DNA of 64,000 bases, from contig JAFMOC010000021.1 in the NCBI GenBank assembly GCA_019802505.1, forward strand, positions 1,915,001 to 1,979,000, in the 5' to 3' direction. Of this stretch, positions 63,943-64,000 are shown piece by piece (position 1 is the stretch's first letter; every line of letters begins with the position of its first letter). Source of the stretch: Corydoras sp. C115 (lineage: Eukaryota; Chordata; Actinopteri; Siluriformes; Callichthyidae). Both the position numbers and the translations under genes were made by a program. The notes under the pieces are model-generated. The model searched no databases, was not told the origin of the DNA, and was given only the letters and a program-made list of their open reading frames with translations.

Positions 63943-64000
63943 CGTCGGTGTCTCTACAGTCGGATGCTCCATTTTGGTGTTCAGGTCGTCGGCGCAGAGC
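63943..64000 (-). other. Candidate coding exon at the window edge
   Basis: On the minus strand an open frame carries an ATG at 63972-63970 in good context (accaaaATGG). It is followed by ten codons (MEHPTVETPT), then a donor-like GTAACT starting at 63942. The frame is also open upstream to the window end, so the ATG may be internal. The protein is not recognised. Confidence 0.35.

Overview
The window is AT-rich vertebrate nuclear DNA, most likely from a teleost fish. It has candidate spliced genes, abundant microsatellites, Tc1/mariner remnants, and more than 30 copies or fragments of one tRNA-derived SINE. That SINE (Mermaid-like, by recollection of the family) has a Pol III A box and B box in its head, a body of about 340 bp, a (TGAA)n tail and 12-14 bp target-site duplications. 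Its style is familiar from otophysan fishes such as catfish and characins, but the species cannot be fixed from this sequence. Most of the window is a gene desert.

Layout. 1-4.6 kb: old hAT-like repeats carrying nested and rearranged SINEs. 4.6-9.2 kb: a C2H2 zinc-finger gene, with a possible noncoding 5' exon ending at 4778, an intact 460-codon ORF with 14 canonical fingers (7025-8407), and a decaying run of further fingers downstream that is frameshifted, stop-riddled and split by a SINE. 9.2-39.6 kb: no convincing protein gene; SINEs, a MYB-site-like minisatellite (22.6-23.0 kb), Tc1 and other DNA-transposon relics, and several unique, less AT-rich stretches that could be conserved noncoding elements. 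39.6-47.6 kb: the main find, a fish tunar/megamind locus. It has a candidate promoter with a palindromic RFX X-box (39721-39735), a candidate first exon with a good donor at 40544/40545, and a terminal exon from about 45410 that encodes a complete 48-residue single-pass membrane microprotein (45449-45595) and ends near a polyadenylation signal at 47551. 47.6-61.6 kb: gene desert with SINEs, TA microsatellites and DNA-transposon relics. 62.2-63.9 kb: a polypurine minisatellite whose complementary strand is open in all three frames without being a gene. The last 60 bases are CpG-richer and may hold the start of a minus-strand gene.

The two supported proteins have unrelated roles: a putative zinc-finger DNA-binding protein, and the TUNAR/BNLN microprotein, reported in mammals to act at the endoplasmic reticulum on calcium handling in neural and beta cells. 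The desert around tunar, with scattered candidate enhancer motifs, resembles the surroundings of a developmentally regulated neural gene. No CRISPR, operon or prokaryotic system is present.
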